Source: Comamonadaceae bacterium (GTDB taxonomy: Bacteria; Pseudomonadota; Gammaproteobacteria; Burkholderiales; Burkholderiaceae_C). Taken from it: 64,000 nt of DNA. Below, in pieces: positions 55,927 to 64,000 of the stretch. The position numbers and the translations under genes are program-made. Positions within the stretch are counted from its first letter, which is position 1. The number at the start of each line of letters is the position of its first letter. The stretch is from assembly GCA_027488985.1 (NCBI GenBank), contig JAIYAR010000013.1, positions 124,001-188,000 on the forward strand, given 5' to 3'. The notes under the pieces were generated by a model. The model did not search any database. It had not been told where the DNA came from and saw nothing but the letters and a program-made list of their open reading frames with translations.

Positions 55927-56032
55927 CCACGGCGCGCGCCAGCGTACTGACGGGCTTGCCAAGGTGCAGGACCATGGTGTTTTTGGAAGCAACCGCTCCA
56001 CCACCATGGCCCGCAGCCCCCCGTCCTTGCCT

Positions 56033-56068
56033 TGTGCGAATGAATGTGTTTTCAAGAAAACACATTCA
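56033..56068. promoter_or_regulatory. TGTGCGAATGA motif merged with a 13-bp perfect palindrome
   Basis: The 11-mer TGTGCGAATGA (56033-56043) runs into TGAATGTGTTTTC-aa-GAAAACACATTCA (56041-56068), a perfect dyad with a 2-nt centre. It lies 16-51 bp upstream of the XRE gene start, so it is a likely operator for that regulator or for a wider regulon. Confidence 0.55.
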
Positions 56069-56083
56069 CCGGACACTGCGCCG

Positions 56084-56308
56084 GTGACTAAATGCAAGAT
56101 CAATTACAAAAATATCGTCGGACAACGCATCAAGGGGTTAAGGCAAGAAGCTGAGTTGTCTCAGGAGGTTCTGTCAGAGCGCTGCGGGATTTACCGCACC
56201 TACTTGAGTCGTATCGAGTCCGGCTCTGCCAACCCCACTCTGCTGGTCTTGGTTGCGCTCGCCGACTCGCTGGGCGTGTCACCGGCCGAGTTGCTCACGA
56301 CCGACTGA
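56084..56308 (+). CDS. XRE-family helix-turn-helix regulator
   Basis: A 74-residue single-domain DNA-binding protein. GTG 56084 is the likely start (VTKCKINYKNIVGQRIKGLR), followed by the Cro/CI HTH LSQEVLSERCGIYRTYLSRI and NPTLLVLVALADSLGVSPAE. There is no sensor domain. A 13-bp palindrome just upstream suggests autoregulation. It resembles the small XRE proteins of restriction or mobile loci, but no such partner is present. Confidence 0.8.
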   Translation: MTKCKINYKNIVGQRIKGLRQEAELSQEVLSERCGIYRTYLSRIESGSANPTLLVLVALADSLGVSPAELLTTD

Positions 56309-56332
56309 CCCGCCCCAACGGCACCGGCCCGC

Positions 56333-56740
56333 TCAAGGCTGCGGCGCCACCACCTCATTGGCTGAGCGGAAGGCCTCTACCGCCGCCGGCACACCGCAGT
56401 ACACCGTGGCGTGCAACAACACCTCCTGAATCTCTTCCACCGTGGCGCCATTGTTGAGCGCGCCGCGCACATGCCCCTTGAGTTCGTTCTGCTTGCCCAG
56501 TGCGGTGAGCATGGCCACGGTAATCAGGCTGCGGGTCTTGCGGTCCAACCCGGGGCGTTGCCACACATCGCCCCATGCCGCGCGGGTGATGTGCTCCTGC
56601 AAGGGGGCGGTGAATGCGTTTGCGCCGGCAAAGGCGGCATCGACGAAGGCATCTCCCATCACTTCGCGCCGGGTCGCCAAGCCGCGGGCAAATGCCTCGG
56701 GGTTGCTGCTGTCTACAGAGGTCAGGTGGGGGTCAGTCAT
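56333..56740 (-). CDS. pcaC: 4-carboxymuconolactone decarboxylase
   Basis: A 135-residue AhpD-fold enzyme of the protocatechuate branch of the 3-oxoadipate pathway. RREVMGDAFVD at the N-terminus, then ITRAAWGDVWQRPGLDRKTR, SLITVAMLTALGKQNELKGH and LLHATVYCGVPAAVEAF match PcaC closely. It lies 1 kb from the dehydroshikimate-dehydratase operon on the opposite strand. pcaGH and pcaD are not in the window. Confidence 0.9.
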   Translation of the reverse strand: MTDPHLTSVDSSNPEAFARGLATRREVMGDAFVDAAFAGANAFTAPLQEHITRAAWGDVWQRPGLDRKTRSLITVAMLTALGKQNELKGHVRGALNNGATVEEIQEVLLHATVYCGVPAAVEAFRSANEVVAPQP

Positions 56741-56767
56741 GGCGGGTTCCCGAGCAAAAACTCCATG

Positions 56768-56860
56768 TTAGCCCGCATGCCACTGTCCCAAGTGGGATAG
56801 CAGGACGATCAGGCCCATGCCGTTGATGACGATTCCGACGCTGGCTTTGAGGTGTTTCAT
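56768..56860 (-). CDS. Possible 30-residue membrane peptide
   Basis: MKHLKASVGIVINGMGLIVL, then LSHLGQWHAG. It has a basic N-terminus, one hydrophobic helix of about 17 residues and a GGGAG site 9 bp before ATG. It sits in the otherwise empty gap between pcaC and the AhpD-like gene. It is too short for certainty. Confidence 0.3.
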   Translation of the reverse strand: MKHLKASVGIVINGMGLIVLLSHLGQWHAG

Positions 56861-57013
56861 GGTGAGCAGCTCCCGGTTGAGGGTTCAAGGTTTTGCAGTG
56901 GTGCTCCGGCACTCGCCGCAGTACGATGAATAGTACGAAGCCCGCCTGCTGCTGTAAAAGCAATAAAAAGCATGGCGGCCATAGCCACAATCAAAACCGA
57001 CCCGGGAAGACCC

Positions 57014-57610
57014 ATGACCAGCACCCCGACAGCCCCTGCCAGCCGCTACCCCCTGCCCGACCTCAATACCCTGCCCGAGGACCTGAAGGCCAAAATTCTG
57101 GAAGTGCAGGAAAAGTCAGGCTTCATCCCCAATGTGTTTCTGGCCTTCGCCCGCCGCCCTGCCGAGTGGCGCGCCTTCTTTGCCTACCACGATGCCCTTA
57201 TGCTGCGTGAAGGCAGCAGCCTGACCAAGGGCGAGCGCGAGATGATCATCACCACCACCAGCGCGGCCAATAGTTGCCTGTATTGCGTGGTGGCACACGG
57301 CGCCATCTTGCGCATTTATGAAAAGAAGCCGCTGGTGGCGGACCAGGTCGCCGTCAATTACCGCAAGGCCGACATCACGCCCCGCCAACGCGCCATGTTG
57401 GACTTCGCCATGAAGGTCTGCCTGCAGAGCCACACCGTGGAAGACGCCGACTTCACAGCCCTGCACGCGCATGGGTTTGACGATGAAGACATCTGGGATA
57501 TTGCAGGCATCACCGCATTCTTTGGCCTGTCCAACCGCATGGCCAATGTGACCGGCATGTTGCCCAACCCCGAGTTCTACCTGCTGGGCCGCATGCCCAA
57601 AGCCAAATAA
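57014..57610 (+). CDS. AhpD-like peroxidase-related protein
   Basis: A 198-residue carboxymuconolactone decarboxylase-superfamily protein. The redox pair lies in ANSCLYCVVAHGAILRIY (CxxC plus His, the AhpD active site) near residue 82. The N-terminal EVQEKSGFIPNVFLAFARRP is typical of the peroxidase-related subgroup. ATG 57014 is chosen over 56972 because GGGAAGA lies just upstream. It lies 21 bp before ggt on the same strand. Confidence 0.85.
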   Translation: MTSTPTAPASRYPLPDLNTLPEDLKAKILEVQEKSGFIPNVFLAFARRPAEWRAFFAYHDALMLREGSSLTKGEREMIITTTSAANSCLYCVVAHGAILRIYEKKPLVADQVAVNYRKADITPRQRAMLDFAMKVCLQSHTVEDADFTALHAHGFDDEDIWDIAGITAFFGLSNRMANVTGMLPNPEFYLLGRMPKAK

Positions 57611-57631
57611 GCCCCCCTTCAGGAACCCCCT

Positions 57632-59521
57632 ATGTCCACGAGCCGCAAGCCTGCCTCCGCCCCTCGCGTCGCTTCCAGTGCACCCCGTCTGAATGACCTG
57701 CGCGGGCCGGTCCTTGCCGCAGCCCTTGTGGCAGGAATGCTGTCGGCCTGCACCACCGGGCCCCGCACCCTGAATTACGTGGCCCCGCCCGCGCAGCCCG
57801 AAGCCGCGACCGGCACGACCAGCAAACCCGGTTGGGCTACGCGCACCTATGCAGTCGCAGCAGCTAACCCTTTGGCCACCGACGCGGGTCGCCAGGTGCT
57901 CGCCGCCGGCGGCAGCGCAGTGGATGCTGCCATTGCCGTGCAAATGGTCCTGACTCTGGTGGAGCCGCAAAGCAGCGGCATAGGAGGTGGTGCGTTCCTG
58001 CTGCACTTTGATGGCACCACCACCAAGGCCTTTGACGGGCGGGAAACCGCACCCGCTGCCGCCACACCCCGCTTGTTTCTGGACAACCAGGGCCAGCCCA
58101 TCCCATTTGCCGATGCGGTGGTGGGTGGCAAGTCGGTGGGCGTTCCGGGTGCTGTCGCGATGTTGGCACAGGCCCATGCGCAGCACGGCAAGCTGCCTTG
58201 GGCTCAGCTGTTCCAACCTGCGATCACGCTGGCAACGCAGGGGTTTGCCGTCAGCCCGCGCATGGCTGCCCTGCTGGCAGCGGAACCGCACCTGAAAAAA
58301 GACCCGGTGGCGGCTGCCTATTTCTATGATGCCGCCGGCAAACCCTGGCCTGCCGGCCATGTACTGCGCAACCCGGAACTCGCAGCTGTGCTGCAAAGTA
58401 TTGCGGACCGCGGACCGGCTGCCCTGCTACAGGGCGAGGTGGGCCAAGCGATCGCCCGCAAAGTGCAAGGTCACCCGTCCAATCCCGGCAGCCTGACTGC
58501 GCAGGACCTGGCCGGTTACCGCCCGCTGGTGCGTGAACCCCTGTGTTTTGACTACCGGGCAAGCTATGACAGTGAGGTGCGCATCTGCGGCATGCCGCCG
58601 CCCAGCTCAGGTGCCATTGCCATCGGCCAGATCCTGCGCATGCTGGACAACACGCCGGCCACCTCCCTGCCTCTGGTACAGGGCCAGCCCTCGGCAGACT
58701 GGCTGCACCTCTATACCGAAGCCGCACGGCTGGCCTTTGCCGATCGCGCCCAGTACCTTGGAGACCCGGCATTTGTATCGGCACCGGGCGGCACCTGGAC
58801 CAGTCTGCTGAGTCCGGGATACCTGCGCAGCCGGGCTGCGCAAATCGACAGCCGCCCGCAAGGCAAAAGCATGCAAATGGGCTTGCCCGGCCAGCCCGCC
58901 GGCACCCCGCTGAGCTACGCCCCCATGCCGGACCAGATCGAATACGGCACCTCCCACATCTCGGTGGTAGATGCCTACGGCAACGCCGTGGCCATGACCA
59001 CCACGATTGAAGACGCCTGGGGCTCGCGCCAGATGGTGAACCGGGGCCAAGGCTTGGCAGGAGGCTTTTTGCTCAACAACCAGCTCACCGACTTCAGTTT
59101 CAGCCCCACCGGCCCGGATGGCCGGCCGGTGGCCAACCGGGTAGAGCCGGGCAAGCGGCCGCGCTCCAGCATGTCGCCCACATTGGTCTTTGACAAAACC
59201 AGCGGCAAGTTGCTGATGAGTGGCGGTAGCCCTGGCGGCGCGCTCATCATTCACTACACCGCCAAAACGCTGTACGCCAAGCTCCACTGGGGCCTGAACG
59301 CCCAACAAGCCATTGACCTGCCCAACTTCGGCTCCCTCAACGGCCCCACCCTGCTGGAGGCCGGCCGCTTTGATGCCGCCACGGTGCAAGCCTTGAAGAA
59401 TCGTGGCCACACCGTACTGGAGGTACCCATGCCCAGCGGCCTGCAAGCCATTGAGCGCACCGCTCCGGGCTATTTCGGCGGGGCCGACCCGAGGCGGGAA
59501 GGAATTGTGCTGGGCGACTGA
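57632..59521 (+). CDS. ggt: Gamma-glutamyltransferase
   Basis: A 629-residue N-terminal-nucleophile hydrolase that cleaves glutathione and other gamma-glutamyl compounds. The signal has a long n-region and lipobox-like LSAC at Cys40, so it may be a lipoprotein. The large-subunit glutamate site includes GGSAVDAAIAVQMVLTLVEP and SSGIGGGAFLLH. Autocleavage is expected before the Thr in EYGTSHISVVDAYGNAVAMT. The small subunit has GGSPGGALI. The reading frame is complete. Confidence 0.93.
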   Translation: MSTSRKPASAPRVASSAPRLNDLRGPVLAAALVAGMLSACTTGPRTLNYVAPPAQPEAATGTTSKPGWATRTYAVAAANPLATDAGRQVLAAGGSAVDAAIAVQMVLTLVEPQSSGIGGGAFLLHFDGTTTKAFDGRETAPAAATPRLFLDNQGQPIPFADAVVGGKSVGVPGAVAMLAQAHAQHGKLPWAQLFQPAITLATQGFAVSPRMAALLAAEPHLKKDPVAAAYFYDAAGKPWPAGHVLRNPELAAVLQSIADRGPAALLQGEVGQAIARKVQGHPSNPGSLTAQDLAGYRPLVREPLCFDYRASYDSEVRICGMPPPSSGAIAIGQILRMLDNTPATSLPLVQGQPSADWLHLYTEAARLAFADRAQYLGDPAFVSAPGGTWTSLLSPGYLRSRAAQIDSRPQGKSMQMGLPGQPAGTPLSYAPMPDQIEYGTSHISVVDAYGNAVAMTTTIEDAWGSRQMVNRGQGLAGGFLLNNQLTDFSFSPTGPDGRPVANRVEPGKRPRSSMSPTLVFDKTSGKLLMSGGSPGGALIIHYTAKTLYAKLHWGLNAQQAIDLPNFGSLNGPTLLEAGRFDAATVQALKNRGHTVLEVPMPSGLQAIERTAPGYFGGADPRREGIVLGD

Positions 59522-59539
59522 GTCTTCAATACCCTATGA

Positions 59540-59596
59540 AATCAAGCTCTAGCGCTCATGGAATATGCGCGAGCAGCTTCTGAATTGATAGCAAAA
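59540..59596. repeat. Dispersed palindromic element, copy B (ggt-dnaG gap)
   Basis: AGCGCTCATGGAATATGCGC, then GAGCAGCT, then a tail ending TTGATAGCAAAA. It is nearly identical to copy A in the core and tail. It occupies much of the 136-bp ggt-dnaG gap. Confidence 0.9.
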
Positions 59597-59657
59597 ACGC
59601 CGCTCTAGCACACCCGGAACGGAGCGCCGACATGGCGTACGTCCCTACAATCGCTCC

Positions 59658-61673
59658 ATGGCCATCCCCCAAAGCTTCATCCAGGAACTGCTCGCGCGTG
59701 CGGACGTAGTGGAGATCGTGGGCCGCTATGTGCAGCTCAAAAAGGGCGGTGCCAACTTCATGGGCCTGTGCCCATTTCACGGCGAGAAGTCGCCGTCGTT
59801 TACCGTGAGCCCGGCCAAACAGTTCTACCACTGCTTCGGCTGCGGCAAGAACGGCAATGCCATCGGCTTCCTGATGGACCACGCCGGCATGACCTTCATC
59901 GAAGCCGTCAAAGACCTGGCCGGCCAGTTCGGCATGGTAGTGCCTGAAGAAGAAGGCAGCCCCCAGGACCGTGCCCGTGCCCAGGCCCTGCGCGAGAAGC
60001 AGAACACCCTGACCAGCGTGCTGGAAAAAGCCTGCGACGCCTACAAGCGTGGCCTCAAGGAGTCGCCCCGGGCGATTGAGTATTTCAAAGGCCGCGGTCT
60101 CTCCGGCGAAGTGGCCAAACAATTCGGGCTGGGCTACGCCCCCGAAGGCTGGCGCAATCTGGCGAGCATCTTCCCCGAATACGCCGACCCGCTGTTGGTG
60201 GAAAGCGGCTTGGTGATCCTGCACGAGGCCGAAAACGGCGCTGATGAAAAGCGCTACGACCGCTTCCGCGACCGGGTGATGTTCCCCATCCGCAACATCA
60301 AGGGCGAGTGCATTGGCTTTGGTGGGCGAGTGCTCGGTGACGAAAAGCCCAAGTACCTCAACTCGCCCGAAACTCCGGTATTCAGCAAAGGGCGTGAGCT
60401 CTACGGTTTGTTTGAAGCCCGCAGCTCCTTGCGCGAGCACGGCTATGTGCTGGTAACCGAAGGCTATATGGACGTGGTGGCGCTGGCCCAGCTGGGCTTT
60501 CCGAATGCCGTGGCCACGCTAGGCACGGCGTGCACCAACGACCATGTGCAAAAGCTGTTCCGCTTTACGGATGCCGTGGTGTTCAGCTTTGACGGTGATG
60601 CCGCAGGTCGACGCGCCGCCCGCAAGGCGCTGGATGGTGCGCTGCCCTTTGCGTCCGATGTGCGCAGCATCAAATTCTTGTTCTTGCCCGCTGAGCACGA
60701 CCCCGACAGCTTTATCCGCGCTTACGGCAAAGAGGCGTTTGCCGACTATGTGGCCAAGGCCACGCCGCTGAGCCGCTTTTTGGTGGAGTCCGCCCAGGAC
60801 GGCTGCGACCTGAGCACCGCCGAAGGCCGGGCCCGCATGGCCAGCAACGCAAAGCCCCTGTGGAACCAGCTACCTGACGGCGCACTCAAGCTCCAGTTGC
60901 TAAGCGAGATCGCCCAACTGGTGCAACTGGGCAGCACCGAGTTGGGTGCGCTGTGGGCCCATGGTGCGGCCAAACCTGCGGCGGCAGAAGCACCACGGCG
61001 CAAACGAGAAGCCGCCCCCGCAGCGGAGTTCGGCCCGAATGGCGAGCACTTTGCTTATGACGAACCTGCTGAGTTTTCAGAACCCTGGATTCCACAAGAA
61101 GAATGGAAAAAGAAAACCGAGTGGAAAAAAGAAGGCTGGACGCCCCGTGGCAAGGGCGACGGTAAATGGGAAGGCAAGTGGTCCGGTAAAGGGAGCAAGT
61201 TCGGTAGCCGTGAAGCGCGCCCTGCTGGCCCTTTGGCCAAGCTGGACAGCCGGCCCGACCTGGCCGCCCGCATTCTTCTCAACCACAGCGAGTTGTGGGA
61301 AATCCTCTCCAGCGAAGACCATGGCCTGCTCTGCGAGCTGCCGGCACCCCATGGCGAGCTGTTCACTTGGCTGGAAAGCCAGTTGCACGAACATGGTCCG
61401 GTATCGCGCGGCACCCTGAAAGAAGAAATCGTGGGGCACCCGGCCGAAGACCTGGTGCAGCGTCTCACCGCCGGCCCCGTGTTGGCCTCGGAGCCCCTGA
61501 GCGAGTCAGGCCCCGAGTTGCGTGACCTGCTCAACCGCATGCTGCTGGACCGCCTGGATGCCCAGATGCGCACCCTCGCCACCGACCCGGCCAACCTCGG
61601 GCAGCTGCGCGTGCTCATGGACCGCAAGAAGGAACTGGCCAAGCTATTGCAGCCTACCTCTGCAGACAGCTAG
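59658..61673 (+). CDS. dnaG: DNA primase
   Basis: A 671-residue primase that makes RNA primers at the fork. The zinc-binding CHC2 motif is CPFHGEKSPSFTV, then HCFGCGKNGNAIGF near residues 40-70. The TOPRIM core has VTEGYMDVVALAQLGFPNAV and FSFDGDAAGRRAA. The C-terminal DnaB-binding helicase domain starts near 535. Between them an unusual Trp/Lys/Gly-rich linker (EEWKKKTEWKKEGW, then GKWEGKWSGKGSKFG) is present. Confidence 0.97.
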   Translation: MAIPQSFIQELLARADVVEIVGRYVQLKKGGANFMGLCPFHGEKSPSFTVSPAKQFYHCFGCGKNGNAIGFLMDHAGMTFIEAVKDLAGQFGMVVPEEEGSPQDRARAQALREKQNTLTSVLEKACDAYKRGLKESPRAIEYFKGRGLSGEVAKQFGLGYAPEGWRNLASIFPEYADPLLVESGLVILHEAENGADEKRYDRFRDRVMFPIRNIKGECIGFGGRVLGDEKPKYLNSPETPVFSKGRELYGLFEARSSLREHGYVLVTEGYMDVVALAQLGFPNAVATLGTACTNDHVQKLFRFTDAVVFSFDGDAAGRRAARKALDGALPFASDVRSIKFLFLPAEHDPDSFIRAYGKEAFADYVAKATPLSRFLVESAQDGCDLSTAEGRARMASNAKPLWNQLPDGALKLQLLSEIAQLVQLGSTELGALWAHGAAKPAAAEAPRRKREAAPAAEFGPNGEHFAYDEPAEFSEPWIPQEEWKKKTEWKKEGWTPRGKGDGKWEGKWSGKGSKFGSREARPAGPLAKLDSRPDLAARILLNHSELWEILSSEDHGLLCELPAPHGELFTWLESQLHEHGPVSRGTLKEEIVGHPAEDLVQRLTAGPVLASEPLSESGPELRDLLNRMLLDRLDAQMRTLATDPANLGQLRVLMDRKKELAKLLQPTSADS

Positions 61674-61679
61674 TCCGCT

Positions 61680-62480
61680 TTAGCGGGTGTTCTTGAGCAG
61701 GTACTTCTGCCGCAGCTGGTTGTAGCGACCGTCCGCCTTGGACTTGAGCAAGGCCTGATCCATGCGCCGGAGAATGTCCGGGTCCGCTGCGGGATGGAAA
61801 CCGAACCAATAGGACGCCGATTCATCCAGCACCAACGCAGGCACCAGCAAAGTCGGGTCGATACCGGCATTTTTGGCGTTGTAGGCCGCGGCCCAGTCCA
61901 GAGAGACCAACAAGTCAAACCGGCGGGCAATGAACTTGCGCATATTGGTTTCATCATTGACCCCCAACTCTAGTCCCCCACCGGCTGCATCCAAGGCGGG
62001 AATCGCCGCAAAACCTGATTTCTCAAGCAACTTGGTCGCCGCGGACTCCAGGGTCGTACCAATGCGATAGGGGCGTGCGTCGTCCAGGTTTTTGAGCGCG
62101 ATGTCATTGCGATCCGCCCACCGGTACAGCACGATGCGGCGCGGGCTGATGGGCCCTACCCATCGAAACTGGCTCTCGCGTTCAGGCGTCCTGACCAGCG
62201 AATACAGAACGGCGTCACTCTGCCGCAGAGCCCGGTCGTAAGCGCGGGTCCAGGGCAGTACTTGTTTGCGAACGACTACACCCGCTTCTGCTGCCATCAT
62301 GTCCAGCAACTCGCTCGAAAACCCGGTGACCTGACCGTCCACATCCATATTCAAGGGCGGCAGCCGTTCCGTGAACGCCGTCAAAACCACTGGTGCGCTG
62401 GCGCTGCGTCCGACCACGGGCGACAGCAGCAAGCAGGCCAAAGCAGCGCCAGATTGGCGCTTAGTCCATCTGTTTTTCAT
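61680..62480 (-). CDS. Periplasmic solute-binding protein (SBP family 3-like)
   Basis: A 266-residue exported protein. The signal peptide is QSGAALACLLLSPVVGRSAS (from ATG 62480). The SBP-bac-3 pattern follows: PPLNMDVDGQVTGFSSELLD, then VLPWTRAYDRALRQSDAVLY, then PYRIGTTLESAATKLLEKSG. No permease or ATPase genes are adjacent, so it may be an orphan sensor-like binding protein. It lies convergent to dnaG (6-bp gap) and divergent from rpoD, splitting the usual dnaG-rpoD pair. Confidence 0.83.
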   Translation of the reverse strand: MKNRWTKRQSGAALACLLLSPVVGRSASAPVVLTAFTERLPPLNMDVDGQVTGFSSELLDMMAAEAGVVVRKQVLPWTRAYDRALRQSDAVLYSLVRTPERESQFRWVGPISPRRIVLYRWADRNDIALKNLDDARPYRIGTTLESAATKLLEKSGFAAIPALDAAGGGLELGVNDETNMRKFIARRFDLLVSLDWAAAYNAKNAGIDPTLLVPALVLDESASYWFGFHPAADPDILRRMDQALLKSKADGRYNQLRQKYLLKNTR

Positions 62481-62631
62481 CCAACGACTCAATTTTTTTG
62501 ATTCGCAACTATAATTGCGGATTGTTTCGGCAAGAGCGACAGCAGCACCTCCGGGCCAGGCCACCGTGAAACTTCACTCACAAACGGCCACCTTACCGCA
62601 AGGACTGCACCCCAAATGATCGCCCTCCCAT

Positions 62632-62668
62632 CTTGCCACTGGGGAATCTGATTCCCTGCCTTGCCACT
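62632..62668. promoter_or_regulatory. Direct repeats flanking a palindrome upstream of rpoD
   Basis: CTTGCCACT occurs at 62632 and 62660 (28 bp apart). Between them lies GGGAATC-T-GATTCCC (62642-62656), a perfect dyad. The block is 77 bp before the rpoD start and may be an operator or leader structure. Confidence 0.45.
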
Positions 62669-62744
62669 ACTTCGCATCTTGTGCGTAACGTAGCCGGCAC
62701 CTGTCCTGTCGTTTGTTAGTTTTTTGTTGACCTGAGGTTTCTGC

Positions 62745-64000
62745 ATGCCCGCTTCAAAATCCGCCAAGCCTGTTCAGTCTGCCAGCAAGGCCGCCGCCAA
62801 AACTGAAAAGAAAGCCCCCGCAGTGACCGCACCGAAATCCAAAGCCGCCCAGTTGAAAGAAGCCGCAGACGCGCTGCTCGCCGCAGCAGAAGCGCCCGCC
62901 AAAAAGAAAGCCGGCCGCCCAGCCAAGGCTGCTGCTCCTGAAGAAGCCTCTGCCCCGGTCAAGGCCGCTGCAGGCGCCAAGCGCGGCCGCAAGCCCAAGG
63001 CAGCGGCAGCAGAGCCCAGTGGCGACGACATGGATATGTCGGACATTGAAGCGGACTTGGTGGGCGAACCTGAGCCCGCCGCTGCCGCCGGCGAAAAGGT
63101 CAAGCCCCTGCGCATGAAGATCAGCAAGGCAAAAGAACGCGCCTTGATGAAGGAATTCGGTTTGGACGAAACCGTCCTGTCTGAAGAAGACATGGCCAAG
63201 CGCCGCGCCCGCCTCAAGGCCCTGATCACCCTGGGCAAGACCCGCGGCTACCTGACCCACGGCGAAATCTCCGACCACTTGCCTGACAAGTTGGTGGATG
63301 CTGAAACCCTGGAAGTCGTGATCTCCATGTTGAACGACATGGGCGTGGCGGTGTACGAGCAGACCCCCGATGCGGAAACCCTGCTGCTGAACAACAACGT
63401 CTCCACAGCAGCCACTGTGGAAGAAGCGGAAGAAGAAGCCGAAGCCGCCCTGTCCACCGTGGACTCGGAATTCGGCCGTACCACCGACCCTGTGCGCATG
63501 TACATGCGCGAAATGGGCACCGTGGAGCTGCTGACCCGCGAAGGCGAAATTGAAATTGCCAAGCGCATCGAAGGTGGCTTGATGGACATGATGGAGGCGA
63601 TCTCCGCATCGCCCGCCACCATCGCCGAAATCCTGCGCCTGGGCGAAGAGATCCGTGAAGGCAAGGTCGTCATCACCACCATCGTGGACGGTTTCTCCAA
63701 CCCCAATGAGGCTGACGACTATGTGGCCGAAGAAGACTTCGACGAGTTTGACGAAGCCGACGACGACGATGGCAAGGGCGGCTCCAAGGCGCTGACCAAG
63801 AAGCTCGAAGAACTCAAGAAGCAGGCACTCGAGCGCTTTGACAAGATGCGTGACCTGTTCGAAAAGGTGCACAAGGTCTACGACAAGGAGGGCTACGGCA
63901 CTCCCGCGTATGTGAAGGCACAGAAAGCTCTCAGCGACGAGTTGATGACCATCCGCTTCACCGCCAAGGCTATTGAGAAGCTTTGCGACATGGTGCGCGC
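62745..64000 (+). CDS. rpoD: RNA polymerase sigma-70 factor RpoD, partial (C-terminus beyond window)
   Basis: The first 418 codons of the housekeeping sigma factor. Residues 1-90 form a Lys/Ala-rich extension with two AT-hook-like words (KKAGRPAK and KRGRKPKA). Sigma region 1.1 follows (LKALITLGKTRGYLTHGEIS), then region 1.2 DPVRMYMREMGTVELLTREG. An acidic insert (VAEEDFDEFDEADDDDGKGG) sits in the nonconserved region before 2.1. The DNA-binding regions 2.4 and 4.2 lie outside the window. Confidence 0.97.
   Translation, partial: MPASKSAKPVQSASKAAAKTEKKAPAVTAPKSKAAQLKEAADALLAAAEAPAKKKAGRPAKAAAPEEASAPVKAAAGAKRGRKPKAAAAEPSGDDMDMSDIEADLVGEPEPAAAAGEKVKPLRMKISKAKERALMKEFGLDETVLSEEDMAKRRARLKALITLGKTRGYLTHGEISDHLPDKLVDAETLEVVISMLNDMGVAVYEQTPDAETLLLNNNVSTAATVEEAEEEAEAALSTVDSEFGRTTDPVRMYMREMGTVELLTREGEIEIAKRIEGGLMDMMEAISASPATIAEILRLGEEIREGKVVITTIVDGFSNPNEADDYVAEEDFDEFDEADDDDGKGGSKALTKKLEELKKQALERFDKMRDLFEKVHKVYDKEGYGTPAYVKAQKALSDELMTIRFTAKAIEKLCDMVR

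Overview
The window reads as chromosomal DNA of a betaproteobacterium of the Comamonadaceae, most like Rhodoferax, Curvibacter or their relatives. Gene density is high, GC is about 60 percent, and the housekeeping proteins (DnaE, AlaS, DnaG, a Lys/Ala-rich RpoD) and TRAP/Liv transporter gene sets are typical of that family. The genus is an inference from gene content. I see no rRNA, tRNA, CRISPR array, integrase or insertion sequence.

Layout. 1-8 kb: 5' part of dnaE (cut by the window start), trhO, a DUF2145 pair, and a WrbA-like flavodoxin and pirin facing a LysR regulator. 7-12.5 kb: renalase-like oxidase, gluQ, a chemoreceptor, trmB and an RluA-type pseudouridine synthase. 12.5-20.7 kb: a minus-strand run of HD-GYP phosphodiesterase, rhomboid, TIGR03790 protein, fused pabBC and a transglutaminase. 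20.8-28.7 kb: dinG, a low-GC island with a PAS-GGDEF cyclase, then many small genes (OB-fold protein, lipocalin, DUF2237, DUF3429, TIGR03643, fpr, thioredoxin, TlpA). 28.7-44.2 kb: alaS; a GntR-DapA-like-TRAP-FAH catabolic operon; gabR/gabT/gabD; and scoAB facing a PAS-LuxR regulator. 44.4-47.6 kb: second chemoreceptor, two small unknowns and an IclR regulator. 47.8-55.3 kb: an IclR-facing operon of five Liv-type ABC genes, a VOC protein, 3-dehydroshikimate dehydratase and a degenerate PcaB-like protein. 55.5-64 kb: BLUF-like protein, XRE regulator, pcaC, AhpD-like protein, ggt, dnaG, a solute-binding protein and rpoD (cut by the window end).

How it works together. The metabolic theme is uptake and breakdown of organic and aromatic acids. 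The TRAP operon probably imports a sugar-acid-like substrate for the DapA-like and FAH enzymes. gabTD turns GABA into succinate and scoAB activates acetoacetate. The Liv operon with dehydroshikimate dehydratase suggests import of a shikimate-type or aromatic compound and its conversion to protocatechuate. Most catabolic units face their own regulator, and several intergenic regions carry good operator candidates.

The least expected signal is a dispersed palindromic element of about 58 bp with at least eight copies plus one degenerate copy. Some copies are intergenic. Others lie in frame inside genes, where they encode the hydrophobic core of signal peptides or of a first membrane segment, or an extra helix in GluQ. 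A second short motif, TGTGCGAATGA, occurs four times in gene-upstream regions.
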